Shown: positions 1 through 10,266 of the stretch, piece after piece
Layout of the letters: every line of letters begins with the position of its first letter
Numbering within the stretch: position 1 is the stretch's first letter
The notes under the pieces: model-generated
The model's database searches: none
Told to the model about the DNA's origin: nothing
Seen by the model: the letters and a program-made list of their open reading frames with translations, nothing else
Assembly (NCBI GenBank): GCA_947561395.2
Contig: OX387187.1
Location: 25,897,829 to 25,961,828, forward strand
Origin: Buxus sempervirens
Taxonomy: Eukaryota; Streptophyta; Magnoliopsida; Buxales; Buxaceae
Direction: 5' to 3'
Length of the DNA: 64,000 nt
Program-made: the position numbers and the translations under genes

Positions 1-2539
1 TTTCTTTCCTTTTGAATAACTAAAGAACTTTCCTTTTTTTTCATTTAATCCTTCTTTATGTAGAATATTGAACTCTAAAGCCACCAAATACACACAAAGA
101 AAAAACGTGTAGTTTACTCTTTTTTTAGTAACCAAACCCTTTTCTCTAGCTGAAACCCGAAATATTACTTCTAAAATTATGATTTGCATCAAAACGAGCA
201 ACATTGCTCTCCAATTTGGTCCACAGTTTGGCAACCTACAAAAACTTACAATAGAAGAGGGTGAAAATATTTGAAAAGCAAAAATAAACCCAAAAAAATC
301 ACTTTTCAAATTCAATATTAATTTTTCCAGCAAGTTATGACTTTAAGGTCATGCTTCTAAGTATAATATACAATTATGTATCCTGTTTACAATATTTGCT
401 GTAAGATGCAATACCTTTTACAACTTGTTCTCAATAAGTTATCGATGTTGTCAATACTATCCCAATACCATCCCAATACCATCCCAATACTATCTCGATA
501 CATTGGATGCTATTACAAAAAGAAAGATGTCAAAGAAGGAAAGAACAGAATACTTAACAAAGACGCAAATAAACCATTTATATCAATAATCCAATTGCAA
601 AAAATAAAATAAAATAATTACTAAATGTAAGCAAACTGAAAGGTAAATAATCTATAAATTTCAGTTTAAAATTAATTAATATTTTTACTTTCAAAACAAA
701 TGCAATATAGATTAAGATTTACGACTAATTTATGGACTAATATACATAAAAATTTGGTTCCTAAGTTCCTAAAAACTACTTTTGTTATACTATATTTGAT
801 GTTAAAATATAGCTTAAAATTTTAAAAATATTTATTTTTAACATCAATATTAATGATTATGAGTTCAAAAAAAAGAACTCATGTGATCAATTAATTTTTC
901 ATCTTGCCATTCAATGTATAATCAATCTATAATAATATGCTTACTAGATTAGGTTTTTATGCATGATGCTTGTATATTTTGCTAAAATATTGTCACATAA
1001 AACATACAACTATAAGCTTTTCAATTAATAGACATACATCGTACATACATATAGAACATACGCTCTATATCTTCAAAAAAAAAATCAAAACATTTATATT
1101 TATTTAAAGGTATACTATAAATAAATATTGAAATATATTCCGTATCTGCATATATGTGTTCACAACTTCACATGCATGCAAGTATTTCTTTTAAATTTTT
1201 CTATACCAAAAAAAAAGTTTATATAGTTTGAAATCTTTTCCTGATACTTGAAAGTGTGCCTATATGTCTTAAAATCATTTACATCTTGCTCTTTTTAGGT
1301 AATTGGTATATTGCATAAAATATGAGTAATTTTCATTACATTTTATTAGTTTATAGGATACATTATAAATTTCCTTTCTATTTAATCAGGGTTTGTTTCC
1401 AGTTTCGATGTACCTATATTTTGCACCAATTTGCTTCCATACCAGTGTATTATATTTGCTGATGTATGGAATGAACTTCACTTTAACTTGTTAAATTTTA
1501 GAGTTTTGTTGTCAAGTATCTAGGAGTTATATATCCAGTATATCCATGCTTGTTACAATGATTGTATGCATATATGATATATATCTCAATAAGGATCAAT
1601 AAACTAGCCTGATTTGAGATTTTGAACCATAAGTGGATCAAAACACCCCCTTAGTTTAGCATGAGCATTTTTTAATATTACCTCTGGCTGTCAATACATA
1701 TTGGCAAACATAATGGTTTTGGCTAGAAAGTGGCAGAGATTATATGCACAATTATCTTTTTTGATGAAGATTATATGCACAACTATCGGCTAGGAACAAT
1801 TGAACATTTCCATTATAGATATCAAACCTTGGCAGAAGTTGAAAACAGGACGACTCCCAGTTAATCAAAGATGGATAGTTGAAGTGCGTAACATCAATTG
1901 TTTATGTATTAGGTGGCAGATAATCCCCCAGTAATTCATACATTGAAAGTGAGAAAGAAAGATTATTTCATATGGGAAACATAAACCCCTTGACCAACCA
2001 CCCCAGTTTTTGCTAAATACTCCTACCTTCATTTTGAAACAAGGAACAGTTAGGAAAATGTTAGGCAACAGGCAAGAGAATAAGATCCAGAATGTCTTTT
2101 GCTGCATTCAAATGAATCTGCCATGTTATCTTGGTAGGATTAATTAGATTGATGAAAGTCCACAGAGTCCAAACATGATTTATTTTGAATAACAAATTAA
2201 TGAGTTTTAGTCCAACATCAGCTATGCAGTAACCTTTCACACGCAGGGCCCAACTATTATTTTCGTGAAAATAAAATGCTTTTTATGTGAATATTCACCT
2301 GTACCTATACATCCAACTTTCAAAAGTTATCCAAACTAGCCTCTGATGTATCGAAGTATAACAGAATTTTTAGAGCATCACAAACAAATACTTATAAATT
2401 AAGAACATAACATTATTCAACATGAGTTTTCCACCAAAGAAGGGAAACTAGAGGAGATTTAATAAGGAATATTCTAAGAACTAAAAATGGAAATTGGAAG
2501 CAATTCAAGACCTAGAGACTAAAAGAAAATTTTCATTAC
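1..2539. other. AT-rich non-coding stretch, probably a CobW intron
   Basis: I see no coding sequence here with family support. It lies immediately 3' (minus strand) of exon 2 of the CobW-like gene, whose donor site GTAATG follows position 2540. I looked on the minus strand for the expected next exon (family motif FGEVDIDG and the CxxC region) and did not find it, so the second intron probably spans the rest of the window edge. The only local structure is a small tandem repeat at 458-501, three good copies and one poor copy of an 11-bp unit (CATCCCAATAC). Confidence 0.5.
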
Positions 2540-3179
2540 CTCGTTCTCTATGACAGCTATCCGCTTTCCATGTTGAGAAGTTAGAATATGATTCAATAGA
2601 GTAGTCTGCAATGGAAAAACAAGACACAATTACAGGACCAGGAGGAAAAAAAAAGGAAGAAGAAAGAAAGACAAACGAATCTGATAATACCAACATTTTC
2701 CGTTCCTTCCAACCGAACTCAATTTAATAATTCATTTCCCGATGAATAAATCACAATCAAATCAAAGTTTCAGGGCAAGAAAATCAGTAATAAAAGACGT
2801 TTCAACTGAATTTAAGACAGATTTCCTGTCCTGGGAAGAAACCATAAAAAGAAATCAAACAAAGCAAAAAACAAACCTTTCCGGAGCCAAGGAACCCAGT
2901 GATTACAGTTGCCGAAACCCGATTATCGGTGTCCAATGCGACCGAACTGTCCTCTGCAAACCCCTGACTGAGCGACGATACCATGCCTCTGGAAACGCAA
3001 GAGGGATGAATCTTCTCAGGATTACATAGACGGAATCGCTGTGATACCAATGAGTGAAGGCTTCTGAGGCATTGACTGAACGCGGAAGGAGAAAGCGATG
3101 GAGAATCGGTCATGCTAGGTCGGAGGAGCTGATGAAGAGTATTTGTTGCTGCTCTTGAGAGCATGAACTTAGTAGCCAT
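2540..3179 (-). CDS. CobW/COG0523-family P-loop GTPase, 5' exons only
   Basis: Two exons are visible on the minus strand. Exon 1 is 3179-2877 (101 codons from the ATG of MATKFMLS) and exon 2 is 2605-2540 (22 codons). The intron between them (2876-2606) has GT...AG borders and is phase 0. The first ~60 residues are rich in Ser, Arg and Leu with few acidic residues, like a plastid or mitochondrial transit peptide. Exon 1 ends in VITGFLGSGK and exon 2 starts TTLLNHIL and ends in KRIAVIENE. Together these give the Walker A motif GxxGxGKTT and the signature following it in CobW/COG0523 proteins, which are GTP-dependent metal chaperones (zinc or cobalt). The intron splits the Walker A motif between Lys and Thr. 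The rest of the gene, with the CxxC metal site and C-terminal domain, lies beyond the left edge. Nothing suggests it is broken. The exact paralogue cannot be told from this much. Confidence 0.85.
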
Positions 3180-3239
3180 TTCTGCAGGTGCAGAGAGAAT
3201 TGACAAGTGAAAACTGGAGCAGGAGCAGCTGAGCTTACG

Positions 3240-3260
3240 CCCTTCAACCGGGTTGAAGGG
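3240..3260. promoter_or_regulatory. 21-bp palindrome in the CobW 5' flank
   Basis: A perfect 10-bp inverted repeat around one central base (arms CCCTTCAACC / GGTTGAAGGG) sits about 60 bp upstream of the CobW-like start codon, where the 5' UTR or core promoter should be. No clear TATA box is present nearby. It could be a dimeric factor site or a 5'-UTR hairpin; function is a guess. Confidence 0.4.
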
Positions 3261-3503
3261 TTTAAACGGTCGTTTTCGCCCAAAAGTAAGGACGGGAGCC
3301 GGTCTAGAAGATTCGTGCGCGGACCGGGCGGCTCTCTACCCGTTTCTTGTTGGTACGACTACGCCACAGTCGGGTTGAAATCTTTGCAATTGTTCCTGTA
3401 TTGCTTTCTATGTAAAGTATTTCACCTCACCGTTAGTGTCATGTTTTATATGAGTTCTACTTACAAAATACTGATTCTGAGATGTTTTATATGACAACAT
3501 CTC

Positions 3504-3595
3504 ACGTTCATAACAAAAAGCAATGCAGTAAAACATTGTACAGATTTCAACGTTCATAACAAAAAGCAATGCAATAAAATATTGTACAGATTTCA
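3504..3595. repeat. 46-bp tandem duplication
   Basis: Two adjoining 46-bp copies (3504-3549 and 3550-3595), each starting ACGTTCATAACAAAAAGC, differ at two sites. A looser echo of the same text (ACATTGTA...GATTTCA) follows at about 3690-3710. The remainder of 3261-3741 shows no gene. Confidence 0.8.
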
Positions 3596-4489
3596 CTATA
3601 CTACAGTTAATGGTACCATTATACCACCTTAAAAACATTGATTGAATGATACGTCACATGGCATCATCTCACGTGTACACTAGAAAAACATTGTAGGGAT
3701 TTCATCCTACTACATCCAAATGGTACCACCATACCACCGACTAGGGCTGTAAACGGATCGGATCATGACCTGTTTATCGCCCGGTTTCGATTAAATAATC
3801 CGATTTAATCGGATTTTTAATCGATTAAATGATCCGTTGGGTCAAATTATGATTCAATTTTCAAATCAATTTATAATCGGATTCGAATTAGAGCCATATC
3901 CGTCTGATTAAGATCCGAATCCGATTAGTTATGTATATATGTGTTTGTAAATTTTATAGTTTGTTGAGGATAGTTAAGTAATTTATCCTATTATAACCCT
4001 AACATTTGCCCTAGGTCCAAGACTCCAAGTGAACTAATGTGCTCTCATTGTGCAGCTGCTCACCATCGCCTCCCTCTCCTCAAGGCCCTCGCCATCGCCA
4101 CTGTAGTCAACCCCTACCCTCGCCATCGCCTCACTCAACCCTACCCCCAGCATCATTTGTGTTAATGGGAAAAGATGCAATGGATCTGCTGCTCTTCCTG
4201 TTATTCATCCCCCTACCCCTTACTGTGTAGACAACAGTCTCATCACAGTTGATAGAACGAAAAACTGGGCGTTTCACCAGATTCAAAATTAGGATCAGTC
4301 ACAAAAATCCCAACTCGCTACACATTCAAATAGAACAAAGAAATACCAAGTTCAATTTCAGTGCCATGGGATTCCCGAGAAATTTGCACTTGTGGTGAAG
4401 GGAAGGAGAAGATACTTAAACCTCCTGTAAGCACCCAAATTTTGATCAAACCAAAATGTGCCAAAAACAACAGAACCTCAAAACAGGTC

Positions 4490-5080
4490 AAACCCTAGGG
4501 AGCAGAAATTGACTTTCTGCTCAAACCCAGATTGACTGCCATACTTCGTCCCAATGGATGGGAAATCTCGACACGGTTCCGGTACAATCAAATTTGAATC
4601 GGGGTCCAGACGAAGAAGTTATGAGCCAGTCAAACCCTAGGGAGCAGAAATTGACTTTATGCCCAAACCCAAATTGACTGTCATACTTCGTCCAAATGGA
4701 TGGGAAATCTCGACATGGTTCCAGCACAATCAAGTTTGCCAGAATCAGGGCCCAGACGGAGAAGTTATGGGCAGATCAAACCCCGGGGGAGCAGAAATTG
4801 ACTTTCTGCTCAAACCCATATTAACTGCCATTCCTATCCCAAAAGATAGGAAATCCCGACGCGGTTCCGACGCAATCAAGCATATGAACCGGGGTTCGGA
4901 TCAGGAAAATATGAGCAGTTTAAAATTCTAGGAGCGGTTTTGGATTTCTACTCAAAACTTGAATTTACTGCCGTACCCTATCTCAATGGATAGAAAATCC
5001 TGATACGGTTCTGACGCAACTGAGTTTGCTAGAATCGAGGTTCGGATGAAGAGGTTATAAGCAGATCAAGCCCTAGGGCA
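4490..5080. repeat. Tandem ~145-bp units in the F2 LTR
   Basis: Four units start near 4490, 4632, 4778 and 4921, with a fifth partial at about 5068. Each contains AAACCCTAGGGAGCAG-like text followed by 'CAATGGATGGGAAATC' and 'GACACGGTTCC' blocks, with growing divergence to the right. The same module occurs in the other F2 LTRs (about 32540-32860, and reversed at about 47380-47680 and 52890-53050). It therefore belongs to the U3 of this family and amplified in place here. Confidence 0.8.
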
Positions 5081-5119
5081 AAAATGCAGATAAGCTACCC
5101 ACATGGCAAATTGCATCAC

Positions 5120-6043
5120 ATGGTTGTCACCCACACCACATCTTTCTTCCTTAACCACTAAGTAACCTAGCCTATCTCCTCCACCACATCTTTCTTCCTT
5201 AACCACTAAGTAAACAAAAATAATAATAATAAAGTGATTCTTAACCATTAAGTAACCCTCTCTATCAAAGGGAAGAGAGGGGTGCTCTAACCCCAAGTCT
5301 CCAACTCTCCCCAAACCCTTCCCCTTCAAGAACCCTCCTCTTTAACCTTCTTTTCTCCAACCTCTCCTTCTTCAACCCTATAAGAAGAAGAACTTGGGAA
5401 GAACCTTGGAAGCTCAATAGGAGGAGCTCTAGTTGCTATCCCAACTTCAAGAAGGCTTCAACACACACCTAAGGAGGTTTCTAACCCCAAGCTAAGCTCC
5501 CTAAGCCTCTTTTACGTAACATATGTAAATTTGAAGTGAATAGGAGCATGCTTTCATACTTGCTGTTTTCTCCATTTTTGCTTGCTTTCACTCTCTCTTT
5601 TCCTCTTCATTTCCTTCACTCCTTCACATGGATGAGTTCGCATGATAAGGGGAGGTGTTCAAGCTTGAAAAGAGAGGGGGATGGACCATGTTAGGCTTAT
5701 CTAGAGTGCCACTTCAAAGCACTTTTCCACATTTTCTTTTATCATGTGTTGTTAAATACAAGAAGAGAATGTTCTCCTCATTCATGTCTAATGTACCCCT
5801 TTAAAACCCCCTTCTCAACATTTCTTTTTACCTACTTTTATTAGCTCTTGTGTATTCTCACATGCATGTCACTCACCCTTAGTAAGCATGTAGGTTTAGT
5901 TTCTTTACTTGCTTTCATGTTGCTTTTAAAGCATGCTTAGGTTTGTTCCTATTTCTTTTTAAGTTCTTTTCATTATTCTCCATGATCACTTCATGATAGC
6001 ACATGCATGTCACTCACCCTTAATAAGCATGTAGGTTTAGTTT
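5120..6043. repeat. Short direct repeats inside the F2 LTR
   Basis: Two sets are visible. Near 5130-5215 a ~35-bp segment containing CACATCTTTCTTCCTTAACC is present twice in tandem. A 42-bp segment starting CATGCATGTCACTCACCC occurs at 5861-5902 and again at 6002-6043 with one difference. There is no coding sequence in 4426-6057. Confidence 0.7.
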
Positions 6044-6057
6044 TTCCATTACAAAGT

Positions 6058-8324
6058 TGTGAGACATGGGAAAAAATCACCGGAGTGATCGTCCCTCCGT
6101 CAACACACGGGCTCAACGCAAAAATTGGGAGAGTCGCCACCATTCATGATTTTGGGGTGAGAATGGACACCAAAAGAGTTCAAAATATGCAAAAATAGCC
6201 AAAAGACACATTCTAGGGTAAAAATAACCCTACTTGAAAATCATTTCCAGAGATGGGTAAGGGGATTAGATTATGAACGGGGGAAGGTGTTAGGCACCCC
6301 CATTCATCCACATGAAGTGGTTGCCAAGTGTATATTCATACAAAAACAAAGTAAGAAAGCTTGCTAAAAATCACGAAAAAGCCTTGAAAAAGGAACAATG
6401 TATGATATTTTCACATGAAGATCTAAATGGATTTTAGATCTTCTCTTATGTCAATATCACTTCTGGAGTATTTCAAAAGATGAAAATCAAAGCACAAGTT
6501 GCTTACAACCAAGTTAGATCAAATCCGGAAAATTCGGTAAAAAGTATGCCATTTGCCTTAAAATCATTCAAATCCAATTCTGAATTGAACCAAACCAAAT
6601 CCATTTGAAAGATTAGGGTAAATAAGAGTCTCATGCAAAATTTCACTTCATTCCGATGAAAAATCTAGGAGTTATACTCCTTTAAAGTTGCTGTTGGGGA
6701 TTTTGAAAAGTGGTAAGTGGGCAACTTTGGAAAATTGTCTAGAAAAATCCACTACATAGAAATCCGTGAAATTTGGTGTGATTGAAGTCTGTATGGCCAT
6801 CTTTCAACAGAAACTAGCCTCATACAAAAATCCCTTCGGACGTGCCTTGGGTGGTCTCCCGAACAGGCCCCGAAGATCACAGATTTACCCAGAAAAATGC
6901 AAATGAGCAGTTCTGAGTAAATCGGCTACCAATAATTCAAATGGAATCCAAAAAATATGAAACCAACTGGATTTGAAAATAGACTCATAAAGGAGTACTC
7001 AGAAATAAAAATCACTCGAATCGGACTTAAAACGAACACATGGCGGTCCGTCGAAGTGACAAGTTCTGTACTTGGACCTGAACTGTCCACTTAACTTCGA
7101 CAGAGAGGTGTCAAAAATCGGCTGGAGAGAAATTCATGAAATTTGGTGGACATAAACTAGACAGCCTCACCTTTCCCATGGTTCTGGAATCGCCCCAAAA
7201 TTCATCCGGATGATGAAGTTACGGACGTCCGAAGTAGGGGTACAGGTGCTGTCAAGTTAAGCCACTTTTGAAGAAAATCAAATCCGAAAATTGACAAAGT
7301 GTGTGAGATTCGTGTGATATGAATCCAAAACCTTTAAAAAACATTTAAAAACACTCCAGAATTGATTGAGGCCATTTATTTGAGTTTTATCACAATAAAT
7401 GCAATAAACCCCAAATATGAGCCTATCCCGCCAAAATAGTGATATGTGTGCAAAAGTGAAGAAAACCTAGCAAGATGCATATAGATTCAATAAAATAGGT
7501 TCTAGCATAGCCTAGGGTTCCGTTCCATTATCGTTTCCCTCTGTTCTCTTTAAGATAATCAAGGGTACTTTGAATATGGAACGGTTTACAATCAATCAAA
7601 AAGGCCTTATGCTACATAGGTTCTAGCACTAGGGTCAATCCCCAGTCTCGTTTCTCCTAGATCCGCCTTCACGTTTTACGGCTAGGGGAATCTTGAGATA
7701 CTTTGAGCCGGGGAAGGATCTCCACACATACAAACAAGGCTTTACACTACAGAAAGGTAGAAGAAGAGATCTAGATCTAGGAATGTAAAGACAGAAAATA
7801 AAAAGAAAAGTTGAGGCTTACCTGAGTGCTGGAGGCGATTCCACAGCGGTTTTCTTCTTCTCTTGGAGTTCTTCTTTGCGAGAATTCAAAACAAGAGTTG
7901 TGTGCCATTTGCTCAAGGAGGAGGCTCCTATTTATAGGCAAGGGCCAAGGTCATTGGTAGACACAAATTAATGTCTAGAACCCCTCCAACCTAAACCCTA
8001 AGGTTATTTCCGCGATTTCCCCTCATTTAATGAGGGACATGATGGTAAAAGTGAAAAGCTCTCGGAAAACCCTAATTTTGAGCAAACTTAAGGTATCCGG
8101 TATATCAGACCGGATAACAAAGGGCCTTAAGGTATCCGGGACATGGTACCGGATACGCTAAGGCTCATACGTATCCGGATAGTCATACCGGATACGGGAA
8201 ATGGTACTTGTATCCGGATACTCAATCCGGATACAGGTAAAAGTCTATTTTCTTCAAATTCTGTGCTGGCTTTCCAGGAGATAATGATTTTTGATGATTG
8301 TTTGTGCAATTTGGGGTGTCTACA
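6058..8324 (-). repeat. 3' LTR of the 22.4-kb element
   Basis: Read on the minus strand, U3 runs from 8324. It carries an array of TATCCGG/CCGGATA inverted repeats at 8093-8236, then a TATA box (CTATAAATAG, 7937-7928). The long R-U5 region follows, with a strong splice donor (CTCAG/GTAAGCC) between 7822 and 7821. Near the U5 end, 6130-6139 holds a copy of the primer-site start TGGCGACTCT. Same length as the 5' LTR. Confidence 0.93.
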
Positions 8325-8339
8325 ACTGCCCCTCTTTGC
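8325..8339 (-). other. Polypurine tract
   Basis: On the minus strand the 15 bases next to the 3' LTR read GCAAAGAGGGGCAGT, a purine-rich plus-strand primer in the position expected for a Ty3/gypsy element in this orientation. Confidence 0.8.
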
Positions 8340-8732
8340 GGGAGCTACAAAGCAGTGAGCTGCAAAGAGTAGACAAGCCCAAATTGCATTCCCTTGAGCA
8401 TGATTTGCTCGGTTCAATTCAATTTCTGTAGAAAACCATTTTTGAGTGGAGATTTGCCAAAAGGCCCTCACTTTAAGGGGGCATCTCTCCAAGAGTTCTT
8501 AAATTCCACTGAGCCCTTTGTGGCTGTGAAGTGGATTTTAAGCCCAAAAATAGGATTTTTTTGAAAAACTGATTTTTTATCAAACCAAGTTGAAAATTGA
8601 GTGGATATCATCCTTTTGACCAGCACATTTCCCAAAGTTGTCCCGAATTCCACAGAGCTCTCGTGGCTGTGAGGTGGATTTCAAAACAAAAATAGGATTT
8701 TGTGAGAAAATAGAAAGAATTATAGCACAAGT

Positions 8733-8906
8733 TTGCTTTTTTTCTTTTTTTCCTTTTCTTTCTTTTCTTCATTTTTTTTTATTTTTTCTTTTCTTTTTTT
8801 TTTCTATTTTTTTCTTTTCTTCTTTTTTCTATTTTTCCCTGTTTTTTTTTTTTCTATTTTTTCTATTTTTTTTGCTTTTTTCTATTTTTTTTTTCTTTTT
8901 TTCTTT
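8733..8906. repeat. Pyrimidine low-complexity tract
   Basis: About 170 bases of almost pure T with scattered C. Open frames across it encode only Phe/Ser/Leu runs and are not genes. It lies just upstream of the palindrome array of the first antisense gene and could act as an upstream poly(dT) promoter element. Confidence 0.85.
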
Positions 8907-8976
8907 GGTATCCGGTAAATGTATCCGGATAATCAAGGGTCTGCGGGTATCCGGCCTGAGTATCCGGATCCCGCAG
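8907..8976 (+). promoter_or_regulatory. TATCCGG palindrome array upstream of antisense gene 1
   Basis: Four TATCCGG motifs lie within 70 bp, two of them forming TATCCGGAT self-complementary sites, with an outer CTGCGGG/CCCGCAG pair at 8941-8976. The motif is the one found in the LTR U3 (8093-8236) and ahead of antisense gene 2 (13157-13298). A pyrimidine-rich, leader-like stretch follows from about 9000. Confidence 0.65.
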
Positions 8977-10266
8977 GTTTACTTAAGTCGCGCGCGACCG
9001 CGACTTTTCCTTTTCTTTATTCTTGCTCCGATTACTCAGACCGGCTCTCTCCTTCTTCTTCTTCACCCGACGGCTCTTCATCATTCTCCGGCGACCTCCG
9101 GCAACTCCGGCGACTCCTATTGCTGCCGGCGACCCAACCTGGTTGCGCGACCAAGCCCTAGCTCGCCATTTTCGAGATTTGCTCGATTATGCTTGACAGT
9201 TTGAGCTCCGGCGATTCCTCGGCAAGGATCGAATACATCTTGCTCATATCCTGTGGTGGCCGAGCCCTAGCTTCCTGGTGATTCGACTGTTCCACCTGAA
9301 TTCCAGTCAAGCAATCCGACTCCTCTACCTGCAGACAGGTTTTTTTTCTTTCTTGTTTAATCAAACTGTAACTATTGCATGGCATCCTCCCACGAAAAAT
9401 TTACTGTTTATCTTGATTGCCGAATTTTACTTTGACTGTTGGTGGAATTTAGTCCACTGGTAAACCATTGCCAATCACCCCACTGGTCTTGCCGAAAATG
9501 GCAAATTTGTTTCCATTCATTGCTGATTTCGAGCCTGAATTTGTAATTGCTGTTCCATGCTATTGCCATGCTCTAATTTTGGATAGGCTGTTTTTTTTTT
9601 TTTTTTTTTTATCCTGCAATTTGCTGCATTGTTTATTGGATGGTTTCAAGACCTTGGGTCGACTGCTGATAGAGCTGCTGCTTGCATGCTTTTTGGATGT
9701 TGAATTGCTGATTTCCTGTTGGGATTTTTCTGTTTTTGATTGGTGATGAATTCTGACTTGCCATGCCTCAGACTACTTTTGAAATGCAAATGCCATACTG
9801 TTTTTTTTTTAATTTAGCCTGTCAACTTCTTGATTGGCTGCCCATTTGCTATTCTGAGTTTCTGCATTTCTTTGAGATGCTTGCAAATGATGATACCATG
9901 CTTACAAAAATTTGGCTTAAATCCTGATTTCCGGGATTAAAAGCTTCTGCTCCCTTTCCATTTTGCTGTGAATTTTCCTTAATTGACTGTCCAATATGGA
10001 TTTCTGTAATTCGGCTTGCCTTTGATACCTGGGCCTTCCTTCTTCTCATATCCTGGAAACATAATATATAGGAAATGTTAAGTAATGTAGGAATCTTTTA
10101 GGAAATGTTTCAGGATTAGAAACAGAAGTATTCCTCATTTCCCAACTTTGTAGATATCCCAGCAAAATTCATAATTCACGATAATTTTGAAGAATAATCA
10201 TGTAAAATTGGATATGAACTGTAATTAAAGCCAACTTCACAATTCATAAAGTACTTCCCTGTGTAG
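8977..10266 (+). other. Probable 5' leader and leader intron of antisense gene 1
   Basis: No coding region is supported. 9000-9170 is C/T-rich with CTCCGGCGAC repeats, typical of a plant 5' UTR. The rest is T-rich with runs of T, as in plant introns. The start codon of antisense gene 1 directly follows CTGTGTAG, a good 3' splice site, so a leader intron ending at 10266 is likely. I could not fix its donor. Confidence 0.45.

Noticed and set aside
1865-2107. Possible third exon of the CobW-like gene
   Set aside because: The translated frame has no resemblance to the CobW core expected there (FGEVDIDG, CLCC).
8638-9204. Phe/Ser-rich open frames
   Set aside because: They are translations of a poly-pyrimidine tract; no start context, no family, and they overlap a control region.
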